Origin: Phormidesmis sp963710175
GTDB lineage: Bacteria; Cyanobacteriota; Cyanobacteriia; Phormidesmidales; Phormidesmidaceae
Length of the DNA: 64,000 nucleotides
Reading direction: 5' to 3'
Assembly (NCBI GenBank): GCA_963710175.1
Contig: CAVPZC010000001.1
Coordinates: 620,001-684,000, forward strand
A program made the position numbers and the translations under genes. The notes beneath the pieces are model-generated. The model did not search any database. It was not told the DNA's origin and saw only the letters and a program-made list of their open reading frames with translations. Positions 63,948 through 64,000 of the stretch are shown piece by piece. The first letter of the stretch is position 1; each line of letters begins with the position of its first letter.

Positions 63948-64000
63948 CTGTGTTTGCCCTGGCGCTTCTTTTAAAGTGTCTTCTGGGGCGTTTGGTGAGG

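Noticed and set aside
1..64000. tRNA genes, prophage or integrase-bearing island
   Set aside because: No T-loop/acceptor pattern, phage structural gene or integrase was recognised on either strand.

Overview
The window is chromosomal DNA from a cyanobacterium. The HIP1 octamer GCGATCGC recurs throughout, inside genes and between them. Many genes belong to cyanobacterial or plastid families: Ycf34, a PAM68-like assembly factor, a high-light-inducible protein (HLIP), SasA, LrtA-type HPF, HemJ, MenB, DUF760, HmpF and a HetZ-related protein. The hmp chemotaxis-like locus, a type IV pilin and a polysaccharide cluster suggest a surface-motile, probably filamentous organism. That lifestyle is an inference; the genus cannot be fixed from the sequence alone.

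Layout. 1-2827: end of a phosphonate/phosphite-type ABC importer (phnD partial, phnC, and a phnE with two fused permease domains). 2944-17035: mostly housekeeping genes, namely murJ, a Ser/Thr kinase with WD40 repeats, ycf34, a CCA-type nucleotidyltransferase, a basic membrane protein, a degenerate LytM/LysM protein, an HtrA protease, a DUF760 protein, scpB, an orphan ABC ATPase, a 47-residue HLIP with an HLR1-like site upstream, hemJ, menB and a small Cys-rich protein. 17465-29731: dciA-like gene, a SPOR-like membrane protein with a PspA-type protein, sasA, exported and hypothetical proteins, a CocE hydrolase, a receiver-PP2C phosphatase, lipB, lrtA/hpf, a glutaredoxin and an S4 protein.

29799-41069: motility signalling locus. 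The coiled-coil gene hmpF is divergent from a CheY-CheW-MCP-CheA operon. The MCP and the CheA carry very long acidic low-complexity regions, and no PatA-like hmpA lies in the window. 41131-43438: glcD-type dehydrogenase and a Uma2 nuclease-fold protein.

43439-61684: accessory/surface region. It holds pilA with a strong terminator, a conserved exported protein, two Wzy/WaaL-like ligases fused to TPRs, a sugar-phosphate transferase, WecG/TagA, GT4, methyltransferases, a HlpA-like glycosyltransferase, a flippase and a GHL10 glycosidase-like protein. A short DUF559 nuclease gene, flanked by copies of an imperfect palindromic repeat, interrupts the minus-strand cluster. One repeat copy is itself split by a 115-bp MITE-like insert bounded by TTA direct repeats. 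61901-64000: rpsO, the PAM68-like gene and a HetZ-related gene running to the window edge.

How the genes fit together: the Hmp proteins, PilA, the ligase/transferase cluster and the flippase would together cover type IV pilus control, pilin, and surface polysaccharide or glycan production. The most unusual material is the repeat-DUF559-MITE module and the acidic regions of the two chemotaxis proteins.
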